A stretch of 64,000 nucleotides of DNA. Origin: Chryseobacterium sp. JUb7 (lineage in GTDB: Bacteria > Bacteroidota > Bacteroidia > Flavobacteriales > Weeksellaceae). Positions 8,915 to 18,060 of the stretch are shown here, in pieces. The notes below the pieces were generated by a model. The model ran no database searches. It worked only from the letters and a program-made list of their open reading frames with translations, and was not told the origin of the DNA. The stretch spans positions 62,001 through 126,000 of the forward strand of contig NZ_JANUFF010000008.1 of NCBI RefSeq assembly GCF_024806495.1. The letters run 5' to 3'. Position numbers and translations under genes: made by a program. Position 1 is the stretch's first letter. Each line of letters starts with the position of its first letter.

Positions 8915-10795
8915 ATGAATATAAAATTAAAATATATTGCAGTTGCATTTCTTTTTTCGCAATTCGTTTCAGCCCAAAGACAAATGGAATATCTGAAAAG
9001 AGGAATCGTAGCAATTCCTGCAGAATCCGGAGTTTTTGTAAGCTGGAGATTGCTGGGAACTGAAGCTCAGAACACTCATTTTGATGTGTATCGTATGGAA
9101 AATAATTCAACCATAAAATTAAATTCAAAGCCATTGCTTAATGAAACCAATTTCTTGGATAAAACGGCAAACAAAGCAAAAAACTACACCTATTTTGTTA
9201 AATCCAATACTCAAAATCAAGAAGTTGATCAGGATTTTGCAAAATATACCGCCAATCAAAAAAACTATTTTTCAATTCCGTTGAAAACACCTTCAGGATA
9301 TACTCCAAATGACGTTTCTGTGGCTGATCTGGATGGAGATGGTGAGTACGAAATCATTCTTCATCAAACCGGAATGTCGCATGATAACAGCCAAAAAGGA
9401 ATCACAGATCCTCCGATTATTCAGGCTTATAAAATGAACGGAACATTGTTATGGGAAATCAATTTAGGTAAAAATATACGAGAAGGAGCGCATTACACGC
9501 AGTTTTTAGTGTATGATTTAGATCAGGATGGTAAAGCTGAAATCATCATGAAAACGGCAGATGGCAGCAAAGATGGTAAAGGAAAATTTATCGGAGATCC
9601 GACAAAAAACTACGTTAACGAAAACGGATTTATTCTTTCAGGACCCGAATATTTAACCGTTTTTGACGGGCAAACCGGGGCCGAAATCAACACCGTAAAT
9701 TACGAAGTTCCTAGATTTGCAGGAAGTTTACATCCAACTAACGAAGAAATGACCGAAACCTGGGGCGATGCCAAAGGAAACCGCATCGACCGATTTTTGG
9801 GAGGGGTTGCTTATTTAGATGGAAAAACACCGAGTATTGTAATGTCGAGAGGATATTACACAAGAACGGCTATTGCAGCCTGGGATTTTAAAGATAAAAA
9901 ACTGAGCCTTCGCTGGCTTTTTGATACAGAAAGTTCGGAAGAAAATAAAAAATATCGAGGTCAGGGAAATCACAATTTAAGCATTGCCGACGTTGATAAT
10001 GACGGAAAAGATGAAGTTGTTTTTGGAGCGATGACTGTTGATGATGACGGAAAAGTATTGAACAGTACTGGTTACGGTCACGGTGATGCGTTGCATGTCG
10101 GTGATCTCGACCCGTCTAATCCGGGATTGGAAATTTTTGATATTCAGGAGAGATTTGATGATGCGGGTGCGCATTTCAGAGATGGGAAAACAGGAAAAGT
10201 GTTGTGGAAATTGCCTTCTTTGGAATACAGTTCGAAAAGTAAATTTCAAGGGCCGGGAAGAGGTTTGTCATTAAATATCGATCCTCGTTATGCAGGTTCA
10301 GAATGTTGGGCTGCCGGAGCAGGGGTGAAAGGTCTTTATGACGCCAAAGGAAATAAAATAGGAGATAAAGCCCCGGCTTGTAATATGGGAATTTACTGGG
10401 ATGGAGATTTTTTAAGCGAAATTTTAGACGGAACGACAGTTTCAAAATGGGACTGGAAAAATTCAAAATCAAACGTGATATTTGATGCTAAAAACTTTAA
10501 TTGCGAATCAAATAACGGAACCAAGAAAAATCCGTCTTTAGTTGCCGATTTATTCGGTGACTGGCGCGAAGAATTGATTTACAGAACTTCCGATAATCAG
10601 GAATTAAGGATTTTCAGTTCGACGATTCCCACAAAGCATCGCTTGTACACTTTGATGCACAATCCCCAGTATCGATTGAGTATTGTCTGGCAAAATGTAG
10701 GTTATAATCAGCCGCCACACACGGATTATTATCTGGATGAATCAGTAAAAGAAGTTCCAAAACCGAATATTTTTACTGTAATTCCTAAAAAATAG
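8915..10795 (+). CDS. Rhamnogalacturonan lyase, PL11
   Basis: This 626-aa exported enzyme has a signal peptide ending FVSAQ at about residue 21. The N-terminal beta domain (MEYLKRGIVAIPAESGVFVSWRLLGTE) and an eight-bladed propeller with repeated Asp-rich calcium loops match PL11. The loops include ADLDGDGEYE (around residue 138), DLDQDGKAE, DVDNDGKDE and VDDDGK. PL11 enzymes cut the rhamnose-(1,4)-galacturonate bond of rhamnogalacturonan I by beta-elimination, giving products with a 4,5-unsaturated uronic acid end. The GH105 enzyme encoded downstream would then remove that unsaturated sugar. The length and motif order match the B. subtilis YesW/YesX type. Three bases separate it from the next gene. 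Confidence 0.94.
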   Translation: MNIKLKYIAVAFLFSQFVSAQRQMEYLKRGIVAIPAESGVFVSWRLLGTEAQNTHFDVYRMENNSTIKLNSKPLLNETNFLDKTANKAKNYTYFVKSNTQNQEVDQDFAKYTANQKNYFSIPLKTPSGYTPNDVSVADLDGDGEYEIILHQTGMSHDNSQKGITDPPIIQAYKMNGTLLWEINLGKNIREGAHYTQFLVYDLDQDGKAEIIMKTADGSKDGKGKFIGDPTKNYVNENGFILSGPEYLTVFDGQTGAEINTVNYEVPRFAGSLHPTNEEMTETWGDAKGNRIDRFLGGVAYLDGKTPSIVMSRGYYTRTAIAAWDFKDKKLSLRWLFDTESSEENKKYRGQGNHNLSIADVDNDGKDEVVFGAMTVDDDGKVLNSTGYGHGDALHVGDLDPSNPGLEIFDIQERFDDAGAHFRDGKTGKVLWKLPSLEYSSKSKFQGPGRGLSLNIDPRYAGSECWAAGAGVKGLYDAKGNKIGDKAPACNMGIYWDGDFLSEILDGTTVSKWDWKNSKSNVIFDAKNFNCESNNGTKKNPSLVADLFGDWREELIYRTSDNQELRIFSSTIPTKHRLYTLMHNPQYRLSIVWQNVGYNQPPHTDYYLDESVKEVPKPNIFTVIPKK

Positions 10796-10798
10796 TTT

Positions 10799-11575
10799 AT
10801 GAAAATCAAAATTATCATTCCTGTTGTTGCTTTAGTTGTGCTTATGGCAGCTTCATTTCAAAAAATTAAGGTAAAACCTGTTCTTTATATTATTGGTGAT
10901 TCCACGGTACAGAATGGTTCCGGGAAAGGTGCTGATTCACTTTGGGGTTGGGGAAGTTTTATGAATTTGTATCTCAATACGGATAAAATTGAAATTCAGA
11001 ACCATGCAAAAGGAGGAAGAAGCAGCCGGACATTTTTAACAGAGGGCCGTTGGGATTCTATCATGAAAACGATTAAAAAAGGAGATTATGTTTTGATGCA
11101 ATTTGGGCATAATGACGGCGGAGAATTGGCAGATACTTTGAGAGCGAGAGGTTCAATAAAAGGAATTGGAGAAGAAACACAGGATATTTACAATCCGATT
11201 CGAAAGGTCAATGAAACCGTTTATACATATGGTCATTACATGAGAAAATATGTAAATGAAGCGAAAGCCAAAGGAGCCATTCCAATCATACTTTCTCCGG
11301 TCCCGAGAAATAATTTTAATAAAAATGGTAAAATAGACAAAGATAAATATGGAGTTTGGGCACAAGAAACAGCAAAACAAACCGGAGCTTATTTTATTCA
11401 TTTAAATGAAATGGTCATCGAAAAATATGAAAAAATGGGTTCTGAAAAAGTAAAAGTATTTTTCCCGAAAGATCATACCCACACCAATAAAGAAGGAGCT
11501 GTCCTTAATGCGGAATTAGTAACGGAAGGAATCAAGCAACTGAAAGGTTGTGAACTGAAAAAATATATAAAATAA
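10799..11575 (+). CDS. Rhamnogalacturonan acetylesterase, CE12
   Basis: The 258-aa protein is a single SGNH domain with a short N-terminal hydrophobic signal or anchor. The catalytic Ser is S35 in IGDSTVQNG. The oxyanion Gly is in NHAKGGRSS, the Asn in GHNDGG, and the catalytic pair is D225 and H228 in KDHTHTN. This is the compact CE12 form, like B. subtilis RhgT, which deacetylates rhamnogalacturonan. It follows the PL11 gene by 3 bases, so lyase and esterase are co-transcribed and would act together on acetylated backbone. It is the second CE12-type protein in the locus. Confidence 0.93.
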   Translation: MKIKIIIPVVALVVLMAASFQKIKVKPVLYIIGDSTVQNGSGKGADSLWGWGSFMNLYLNTDKIEIQNHAKGGRSSRTFLTEGRWDSIMKTIKKGDYVLMQFGHNDGGELADTLRARGSIKGIGEETQDIYNPIRKVNETVYTYGHYMRKYVNEAKAKGAIPIILSPVPRNNFNKNGKIDKDKYGVWAQETAKQTGAYFIHLNEMVIEKYEKMGSEKVKVFFPKDHTHTNKEGAVLNAELVTEGIKQLKGCELKKYIK

Positions 11576-11775
11576 GAACCTGTTTAAATTTAGTTAAAAA
11601 AATATATAAGATTTCGATAGTTCGACAAGCTCACTACAGGCTAAGCTCAATCTGACACCGTCAAATCATACATTTAGTATTAGGATTATCAGTCTGAACC
11701 TGTCGAAGACTAGAATTATTACTTGCTGGAAATCAATATGATAAAAATGCTTTAAAGAAATTTGAACAGGGTCTA
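11575..11775. repeat. MITE-like element with terminal inverted repeats
   Basis: The left end AGAACCTGTTTAAATTT (11575-11591) and right end AAATTTGAACAGGGTCT (11759-11775) are imperfect inverted repeats (about 14 of 17 bases). The 201-bp interior contains a family A inverted repeat (TTCGACAAGCTCA at 11621, AACCTGTCGAAGA at 11698). A related element lies at about 36707-36888. There is no coding capacity for a transposase. It begins inside the stop region of the CE12 gene. Confidence 0.65.
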
Positions 11776-11799
11776 AGAATGTAGTTTATAAAATTAAAA

Positions 11800-11909
11800 T
11801 TCTTTGTGATCTTGTTTAAGTGAAATCGAAGATTCGACGTAGTCAAACGCCTTTGCGAACTTAAAAACAAATAGCAGTCAAAAAAAATCTTTGCGCCCTT
11901 TGCGTTAAA
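11800..11909. repeat. Dispersed intergenic repeat (family B), copy 2
   Basis: It contains AAACGCCTTTGCGAACTTAAAA and, after 27 bases, ATCTTTGCGCCCTTTGCGTT. It is about 22 bases longer than copy 1 because of an insertion with GAAGATTCGACGTAG. It ends just before the GH105 gene. Confidence 0.7.
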
Positions 11910-11952
11910 CCAACAACCAACAAATCAATTTAAATAAAAAATAAAAAATATC

Positions 11953-13101
11953 ATGAAAAAATTATTAACAGCAAGTTTTTTTGCTCTAATGATAGGAGGT
12001 TTTTCTTCCTTTCCTGCTCAGAAATCAAAAACGACTCTTCCCAATAAAAAGGAAGTTTTAGAGGTTGCAGAACGTACCAACCGATATTTTATGAACAAAT
12101 GGCCTGATGCAGGAAAAGAAATTGTCGGTAAAAAAGTGTGGCCAAGTAATCTTTGGACAAGAGCAGTATACTATGAAGGCTTAATCGCTTTGTATAAGGT
12201 AGATCCTAAAAAAGAATACTACAACTATGCGATGGATTGGTCTCAAAAACATAATTGGGACATGATGCGCGGAACATATACCCGAAATGCCGATCATCAG
12301 GCATGTGGACAGACTTATATTGATCTTTACGAAATTGACGGTAAAAAAAATCCTGAAAGAATAAAATTTGTAAAAGCTTCAATAGACAGCATGATTGCAA
12401 CCAAGCAGGTTGATGACTGGTGGTGGATTGATGCTTTACAAATGTCAATGCCAATTTTTACGAAATTAGGAAGGATCACTGGCGACAAAAAGTATTTCGA
12501 CAGAAATTATGAAATGTATGCCTATACAAAATATAAGCATGGTGGAAATGGTTTGTACAATGCAAAAGATAAATTATGGTGGCGGGATAAAAGCTTTGTG
12601 CCACCTTACAAAGAACCAAATGGCGAAGATTGCTACTGGAGCCGTGGAAACGGCTGGGTTGTAGCTGCTTTGGCGAGAACATTAGACGATACTCCGAAAT
12701 CTGATCCTCATTATAAAGAATATTTACAGGATTATAAAGATCTCTTGTCGGCCGTGCTTCCGATTCAGAGAGAAGATGGTTTTTGGAATGTAAGCCTTCA
12801 TGATCCAACAAATTTTGGTGGAAAAGAGACAACAGGAACGGCTCTTTTTGTGTATGGAATGGCGTATGGAATTAATAAAGGCCTAATTGACAAAAAAACA
12901 TATTTACCGGTTGTTATTAAAGCCTGGAACGCCATTGTAAAAGATTCTGTTCAGCCGAACGGATTTTTAGGATGGGTTCAGGGAACAGGAAAAGAACCAA
13001 AAGACGGACAGCCACTTTCTGTAGGTAAAGAGCCTGATTTTGAAGATTATGGATTGGGTTGCGTACTGCTTGCTGCAAGTGAGGTTTATAAATTGAAATA
13101 A
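11953..13101 (+). CDS. GH105 unsaturated rhamnogalacturonyl hydrolase
   Basis: The 382-aa exported protein has a signal peptide ending FPAQ at about residue 23. It folds as an (alpha/alpha)6 barrel throughout. The conserved GH105 features are the active-site region VDDWWWIDALQMSMP with catalytic Asp D160, plus WWRDKSF, YWSRGNGWVVAALARTL and GFWNVSLHDP. The family hydrates the 4,5-unsaturated uronic acid at the end of lyase products, releasing 5-keto-4-deoxyuronate and a rhamnose-ended oligosaccharide. It is close to B. subtilis YteR in length and motifs. It would work after PL11 and before GH106. A strong terminator-like hairpin lies 130 bases downstream. Confidence 0.93.
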   Translation: MKKLLTASFFALMIGGFSSFPAQKSKTTLPNKKEVLEVAERTNRYFMNKWPDAGKEIVGKKVWPSNLWTRAVYYEGLIALYKVDPKKEYYNYAMDWSQKHNWDMMRGTYTRNADHQACGQTYIDLYEIDGKKNPERIKFVKASIDSMIATKQVDDWWWIDALQMSMPIFTKLGRITGDKKYFDRNYEMYAYTKYKHGGNGLYNAKDKLWWRDKSFVPPYKEPNGEDCYWSRGNGWVVAALARTLDDTPKSDPHYKEYLQDYKDLLSAVLPIQREDGFWNVSLHDPTNFGGKETTGTALFVYGMAYGINKGLIDKKTYLPVVIKAWNAIVKDSVQPNGFLGWVQGTGKEPKDGQPLSVGKEPDFEDYGLGCVLLAASEVYKLK

Positions 13102-13229
13102 TTTTTTATTTTCCCACCGATTTATTTAACAGACTTTGTACTTTAAACGCAAAGACTATACGTAATCATCTGTGGAAATCTGAGAAATCTGTGGGAAAAT
13201 ATATTCTGATTAATAAAATTAGGTCTATT

Positions 13230-13275
13230 AATAAGGCTTTAGTCAAAACTTAAAAATTTTGATTAAAGCCTTATT
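13230..13275 (+). terminator. Terminator-like hairpin after the GH105 gene
   Basis: A 19-bp stem with one G-T pair (13230-13248 with 13257-13275, core ATAAGGCTTTA / TAAAGCCTTAT) is followed by a run of T. It separates the GH105 unit from rhaT. Confidence 0.75.
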
Positions 13276-13281
13276 TTTTTG

Positions 13282-13548
13282 AAACAATTTAGGTTTCTAA
13301 AATTCAAACTTGATTAACCTAAGTCTAAAAAATGGTAAAAAAATTTTCTAAAATGATTGCTTAGAAAACAAGTTTATTTGTTCTCATTGCTCACTAAGAT
13401 AAAAGGTATTGAGTTGAAAATCTTTGCGTTAAAAAACAAGTGGTTTGTAAACACTTCTTGAATTATCAGATATTACCGGAATCCGGAAAAAATCTTATTT
13501 TTATTACCAAAAATAAAATTATAAAATCATGTGCATGACACTACAAGA
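13282..13548. other. Gene-free stretch upstream of rhaT
   Basis: No convincing reading frame was found. It holds a worn fragment of the family B repeat (AATCTTTGCGTTAAAAA near 13420), and at 13142-13200, before the hairpin, an AAACGCAAAGACTATACG and TCTGTGGAAATCTGAGAAAT tract. Its right end runs into the operator candidate and the rhaT start. Confidence 0.5.
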
Positions 13549-13564
13549 TGCGCAATCGATTCCA
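13549..13564. promoter_or_regulatory. Palindromic operator candidate (AATCGATT core), site B
   Basis: TGCGCAATCGATTCCA lies 38 bases before the rhaT start. The left half is identical to sites A and D, and the right half is degenerate. Its position close to the start suits repression or activation of rhaT. Confidence 0.62.
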
Positions 13565-13601
13565 TAGTGTTAATTTTCAAATTCAATCATAAGAAAAAAG
13601 T

Positions 13602-14690
13602 ATGAACGCATTATTAGGAGTTTTTTTTCATTTCTTGGGAGGTTTTTCTTCCGGAAGTTTTTATTTGCCATATAAAAAAGTCAAAGGCTGGTCTTGGGAA
13701 ACCTATTGGTTGATTGGAGGAATTGTCTCGTGGATCATCGTTCCGCCATTGGCAGCTTTTTTAACGATCCCAAATTTCTGGGAAATTATTCAAAATGAAA
13801 GTTCATCAATATTAGGATTAACGTTTCTATTTGGTGCTCTATGGGGAGTAGGCGGTTTTACTTACGGTTTGGGGGTCCGGTATTTGGGCGTAGCATTAGG
13901 AAGCAGCATTATTTTGGGACTTTGTATGATATTTGGATCACTGGTTCCTTCAATATATTATGAGTTTTCACCACAAACGGGAAAAGATAATATAGGATTA
14001 ATGTTTTCCAGCAAATGGGGACAGTTTGTTTTATTGGGACTTTTAGTCTGCGTTGTCGGAATCGTTATCAGCGGAAAAGCGGGAATGATGAAGGAAAAAG
14101 AACTGCAGACAGATTCTTTAGATCCGCATGGAACCCAGGTAAAAACAGAATATAAATTTGGATTAGGATTAATAGTCTCTATCATTTCGGGAGTTTTAAG
14201 TGCCTGTTTCAACTTTGGACTGGAAGCCGGAAAGCCAATGGCACTCATCGCGAATGAAGCATGGAAAGTAGCCAACCCGGGGCAGGGAGAGTTTCTCTTC
14301 CAAAATAACGTAACGTATGTTGTTGTGCTTTGGGGCGGAATGGCGACCAATTTGATAGGCTGTCTTTATCTTTCGTTTAAAAATAAATCTTACACCGACT
14401 ACAAGAAAAAGAATGTGCCTGTTGTGGCTAATATTATTTTCTGTGCACTCGCCGGAACCATGTGGTTTTTACAGTTTTTCTTCTATGGAATGGGTGAGAG
14501 TAAAATGGGGAACGGCCCAAGCTCATGGATTCTACATATGGCATTTATCATTTTAATAGCAAATTTATGGGGTGTTATCATTAAAGAATGGAAAGGAGTG
14601 TCGAAAAAAACCATTTCTACCATTGCCATTGGGATGGTCGTGATGTTTGTCTCTATTTTGATCGTAGGATATGGAAATTCTTTGCGATAG
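13602..14690 (+). CDS. rhaT: L-rhamnose/proton symporter RhaT
   Basis: The 362-aa integral membrane protein has about ten hydrophobic segments. It starts with MNALLGVFFHFLGGFSSGSFYLPYKKVKGWSWETYW, a region highly characteristic of RhaT. Other typical stretches are GALWGVGGFTYGLGVRYLG, LGLCMIFGSLVP and FFYGMGESKMG. RhaT of E. coli imports L-rhamnose with a proton across the inner membrane. Here it would bring in the sugar freed in the periplasm by the GH106 enzyme and deliver it to RhaI. It stands alone between terminator-like hairpins, with an operator candidate just upstream. Confidence 0.95.
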   Translation: MNALLGVFFHFLGGFSSGSFYLPYKKVKGWSWETYWLIGGIVSWIIVPPLAAFLTIPNFWEIIQNESSSILGLTFLFGALWGVGGFTYGLGVRYLGVALGSSIILGLCMIFGSLVPSIYYEFSPQTGKDNIGLMFSSKWGQFVLLGLLVCVVGIVISGKAGMMKEKELQTDSLDPHGTQVKTEYKFGLGLIVSIISGVLSACFNFGLEAGKPMALIANEAWKVANPGQGEFLFQNNVTYVVVLWGGMATNLIGCLYLSFKNKSYTDYKKKNVPVVANIIFCALAGTMWFLQFFFYGMGESKMGNGPSSWILHMAFIILIANLWGVIIKEWKGVSKKTISTIAIGMVVMFVSILIVGYGNSLR

Positions 14691-14757
14691 GAATCTGTCC
14701 GATTATTTTAAATATTATTTCATTCATATAGTTTCAGAGTTAGAATTTTAACTCAAT

Positions 14758-14790
14758 CCAAGGCACTGATCTTTTTCAGTTGCCTTTTTT
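14758..14790 (+). terminator. Terminator-like hairpin after rhaT
   Basis: AAGGCACTGA and TCAGTTGCCTT form an imperfect stem around a short T-rich loop, followed by TTTTT. It lies about 70 bases after the rhaT stop. Confidence 0.65.
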
Positions 14791-15000
14791 GTGTTAATGA
14801 AAATTTATTTTATTCACAAGTTTTTAATGAATTGAAAATTATATGCTAAAATTAGAGTTATTTTTAATTTTTATTTTAAATATTTATAGCTAATTATGAT
14901 AAATTATGAATATTTGCATGCAGGATATTGCAGGATGCCAGAATTTCTTTAACAGTGTACATTGGCTCCATAATAATTGAATGTTACTAAAACTTAATAT

Positions 15001-18000
15001 ATGTCTTTAAAAATTACAAATAAGAATTTAAAGCCATTAATTGCACCTTTATTTCTGCTTGCGTCTGGTTTTGTCTTTGGGCAAACAAAAATTAAAGATA
15101 CTGCAAAAGGAGGAACGAAAGAGATCGAAGAGGTTGTGGTTATCGGCTATGGAAAAGTAAAAAAATCTGATCTTACAGGTTCTGTATCCTCAGTTTCTGC
15201 AAAAGAACTGGCAGCTACACCGGCAATGAATGCTTTGCAGGCTTTGCAGGGGAGAGCGGCAGGTCTGAATATCGTCACAGCAGGAGGTGCTCCCGGAGCG
15301 AGTGCCAACGTTACGGTAAGAGGAGGTTCTTCTATTACTCAAAGTTCGGATCCGCTTTATATTGTAGACGGTTTCCAGCTGGATAATGCATTGAATGTGA
15401 TTAACCCTAATGATATTGAAAGTATCGATGTTCTGAAAGGTGCTTCTGCGATTGCAATATACGGAGCCCGTGGTTCAAACGGAATTATCGTAATTAAAAC
15501 TAAAAGCGGGAAAAAAGGAAGAACGGTCATTAACTATAATACTTTCATGTCGTTTGATATGCTTTCCAAGAAGCTGGATATGGTTTCCAATTCCGAGCAA
15601 TTTGTAAAATATCAGTACGAGCTTGCACAACTTCAGGGAAAAACAACGCAGTGGAGCAACGCTTTTGATAATAGCTTAGGAACGGATAGTCCGGGGTTTT
15701 ATACAGGAGCTTATCAGAGAATTGCCGACCGTTACGGATCTGCTTATGCACTGGATTGGCAGGAAAAAATGTTGGGCGGAACGGGAGTGACCCAAAATCA
15801 CAACGTGAATGTTTCCGCAGGAAATGACAAAACACAGGCATTCATCAGTTATAATTACAATAAACAGGAGGGACTTCTTCAAAACTTCAGTGAAACAAGA
15901 AACTCTTTGCGTGCCAATATCAATTCAGAATTGTATAAAGGAGTAAGAGTGGATTTCAATACTATGTTTACCAATAATTCTGTAAACGGAGGAGGATCTT
16001 ATTCAGGAATGAAAAAAATTCTTCTTCAGCCGATTAACGGAGGAACATTATTCACGCAGGATCAGTTATTCAATACTCAGACTTTCCCGGATTATTCAGC
16101 TTTGGATTCCGGTTTTGATACAGAAAATCCATTCATAGAAACGCAGGCGTCAACGTCAAACAAACGTACCAGAACATTCGTAGCCAATGCAGGTATTGAA
16201 TTTGATTTCTTAAAGAACTTTACATGGAGAACAGCCGGACAGTATAGCTGGGCAAACAGCAAGTCAACTTCGTTTTCAGATCAGAACTCCAGAGCTTTTC
16301 TTACAGATCCTGTGAATACAGGAATCAACGGAAATATCGCCAATGCAGAAACATTCCGCTATCAGATCACGAATACTTTAACGTATAATAAAACGTTCGG
16401 TGAAAAACATAAAGTAAATGCTTTAATCGGAAATGAAATCTGGTATGAAGAATCTGAAGGTAGCAGCATGAGGCTGATCAGATTTCCTTATCCTAATTTC
16501 GGACTGGATGATATCGGAAATGCAACCGTTGCCGATAAAAATACTGACAGATCGAGTAATAGCTTACTTTCATATTTTGCACGCGCCAATTATAATTATG
16601 ACAACCGTTATTTAATTACGGCAACAATACGTGCCGATGGTTCTTCAAAATTTGAAAAAGACTCGCGTTGGGGATATTTTCCATCAATAGCGGGTGCATG
16701 GCGTGTTTCTCAGGAAAGCTTCTGGCAGGATCATAAAATCAATAAAATTGTTAATGATTTTAAATTAAGAGTAGAATACGGGGTAACAGGTAACAATGGT
16801 GTTTCTAATAACTTGTGGAGAACCAATGTTTTACTTACCGATTATCCGATGAATAATACACAGGGACTTCCTGCCTATGTTACCAGTACAAACTGGGGAA
16901 ACCGTGATCTTCAGTGGGAAGAACTGAGAACAACCAATGTCGGAGTAGACTTGGCATTCTTTAACAACAGAGTGAAGCTAACTTCAGAATGGTACAACAA
17001 CAATGTCAGTAAAATGTTGTTTGAAAGTGTACTTCCTGTTTCTTCAGGATATACAAGACAGTATCAGAATATCGGTTCCATGAGAAACAGAGGGATGGAG
17101 TTTACACTGAATACTGTGAATATCAAATCAGAAAATTTCCGATGGACAACAGATCTGAATATATCTTTCAATAAATCTAAGGTTCTTTCTCTTGAAAACG
17201 GTCAGTTAAATAAAACTTTCAGTGTAGGAGGCAGCAGAACAGGGATGGTAACATATTATGCGACCGTTGGACAGGAATTGGGAGATATGTACGGATATGT
17301 TTATCAGGGAGTATACACTACTGATGATTTTACACAAAACCCAGACGGATCATTAAGCCTGAACCCAGGCGTTGTAAAGCCTGCTAACGGAACTCCTAAG
17401 CCCGGAGATATGAAATTTGCAGCTGATAATGAAGCTGGTGACCAGTTTACGAGAAAAATGCAGAAAATCGGAAACGGAACTCCTGATTTTATCGGTGGGA
17501 TCAGTAATAACTTTTCTTATAAAGGTTTTGATTTAGCAGTGTTTATGAAGTTCAGCGTTGGTAATGATATTTATAATGCGACTAAACAGAGTTTAAGTCC
17601 TTATGCCATGTTCCAGAATGTGCCTTCAGAATTCGGGAACAACTATTATCATTTGATTGATCCGAATACTGGGCAGGCAACAACGAATTTGGTGAGATTA
17701 AAAGAGCTGAATCCAAACGAAGGGTCAAACCTTTGGAGCTTAAGCAATACAAATACGGCCAATATCGCCTATCCTTCATCATATTACGTAGAAGATGGCT
17801 CTTATCTGAGAATTGCACAGGTTACATTGGGATATTCTTTTCCTAAAAACTTTTTGAATAAAGTGATGTTAACCAATGCCCGTATCTATTTTACGGTGAA
17901 TAATTTAGCGACTATCACAGGGTATTCAGGATATGATCCGGAAGTTACGGCAGCAAGTGGCGTGACTGTTACACCGGGCTATGACAGCTCTACCTATCCT

Positions 18001-18042
18001 CGTTCAAGAAGTTATGTGCTTGGTCTTAATTTAACTTTTTAA
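15001..18042 (+). CDS. SusC/RagA-type TonB-dependent outer-membrane transporter
   Basis: The 1013-aa protein has a signal peptide ending VFGQ at about residue 29, a TonB-box-like IEEVVVIGYGKVKKSDLTGSV and the SusC plug motif (NALQALQGRAAGLNI, GGSSITQSSDPLYIVDGFQ, SIDVLKGASAIAIYGARGSNGIIVI). A 22-strand-type barrel follows, ending in aromatic F at VLGLNLTF. SusC proteins import oligosaccharides across the outer membrane with a SusD lid. The usual N-terminal carboxypeptidase-regulatory-like domain is absent, since only about 20 residues separate the signal from the TonB box. It is followed 18 bases later by its SusD partner. The likely cargo is rhamnogalacturonan fragments, inferred from the neighbours. 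Confidence 0.94.
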   Translation: MSLKITNKNLKPLIAPLFLLASGFVFGQTKIKDTAKGGTKEIEEVVVIGYGKVKKSDLTGSVSSVSAKELAATPAMNALQALQGRAAGLNIVTAGGAPGASANVTVRGGSSITQSSDPLYIVDGFQLDNALNVINPNDIESIDVLKGASAIAIYGARGSNGIIVIKTKSGKKGRTVINYNTFMSFDMLSKKLDMVSNSEQFVKYQYELAQLQGKTTQWSNAFDNSLGTDSPGFYTGAYQRIADRYGSAYALDWQEKMLGGTGVTQNHNVNVSAGNDKTQAFISYNYNKQEGLLQNFSETRNSLRANINSELYKGVRVDFNTMFTNNSVNGGGSYSGMKKILLQPINGGTLFTQDQLFNTQTFPDYSALDSGFDTENPFIETQASTSNKRTRTFVANAGIEFDFLKNFTWRTAGQYSWANSKSTSFSDQNSRAFLTDPVNTGINGNIANAETFRYQITNTLTYNKTFGEKHKVNALIGNEIWYEESEGSSMRLIRFPYPNFGLDDIGNATVADKNTDRSSNSLLSYFARANYNYDNRYLITATIRADGSSKFEKDSRWGYFPSIAGAWRVSQESFWQDHKINKIVNDFKLRVEYGVTGNNGVSNNLWRTNVLLTDYPMNNTQGLPAYVTSTNWGNRDLQWEELRTTNVGVDLAFFNNRVKLTSEWYNNNVSKMLFESVLPVSSGYTRQYQNIGSMRNRGMEFTLNTVNIKSENFRWTTDLNISFNKSKVLSLENGQLNKTFSVGGSRTGMVTYYATVGQELGDMYGYVYQGVYTTDDFTQNPDGSLSLNPGVVKPANGTPKPGDMKFAADNEAGDQFTRKMQKIGNGTPDFIGGISNNFSYKGFDLAVFMKFSVGNDIYNATKQSLSPYAMFQNVPSEFGNNYYHLIDPNTGQATTNLVRLKELNPNEGSNLWSLSNTNTANIAYPSSYYVEDGSYLRIAQVTLGYSFPKNFLNKVMLTNARIYFTVNNLATITGYSGYDPEVTAASGVTVTPGYDSSTYPRSRSYVLGLNLTF

Positions 18043-18060
18043 TTTATAATTATTTGAATC

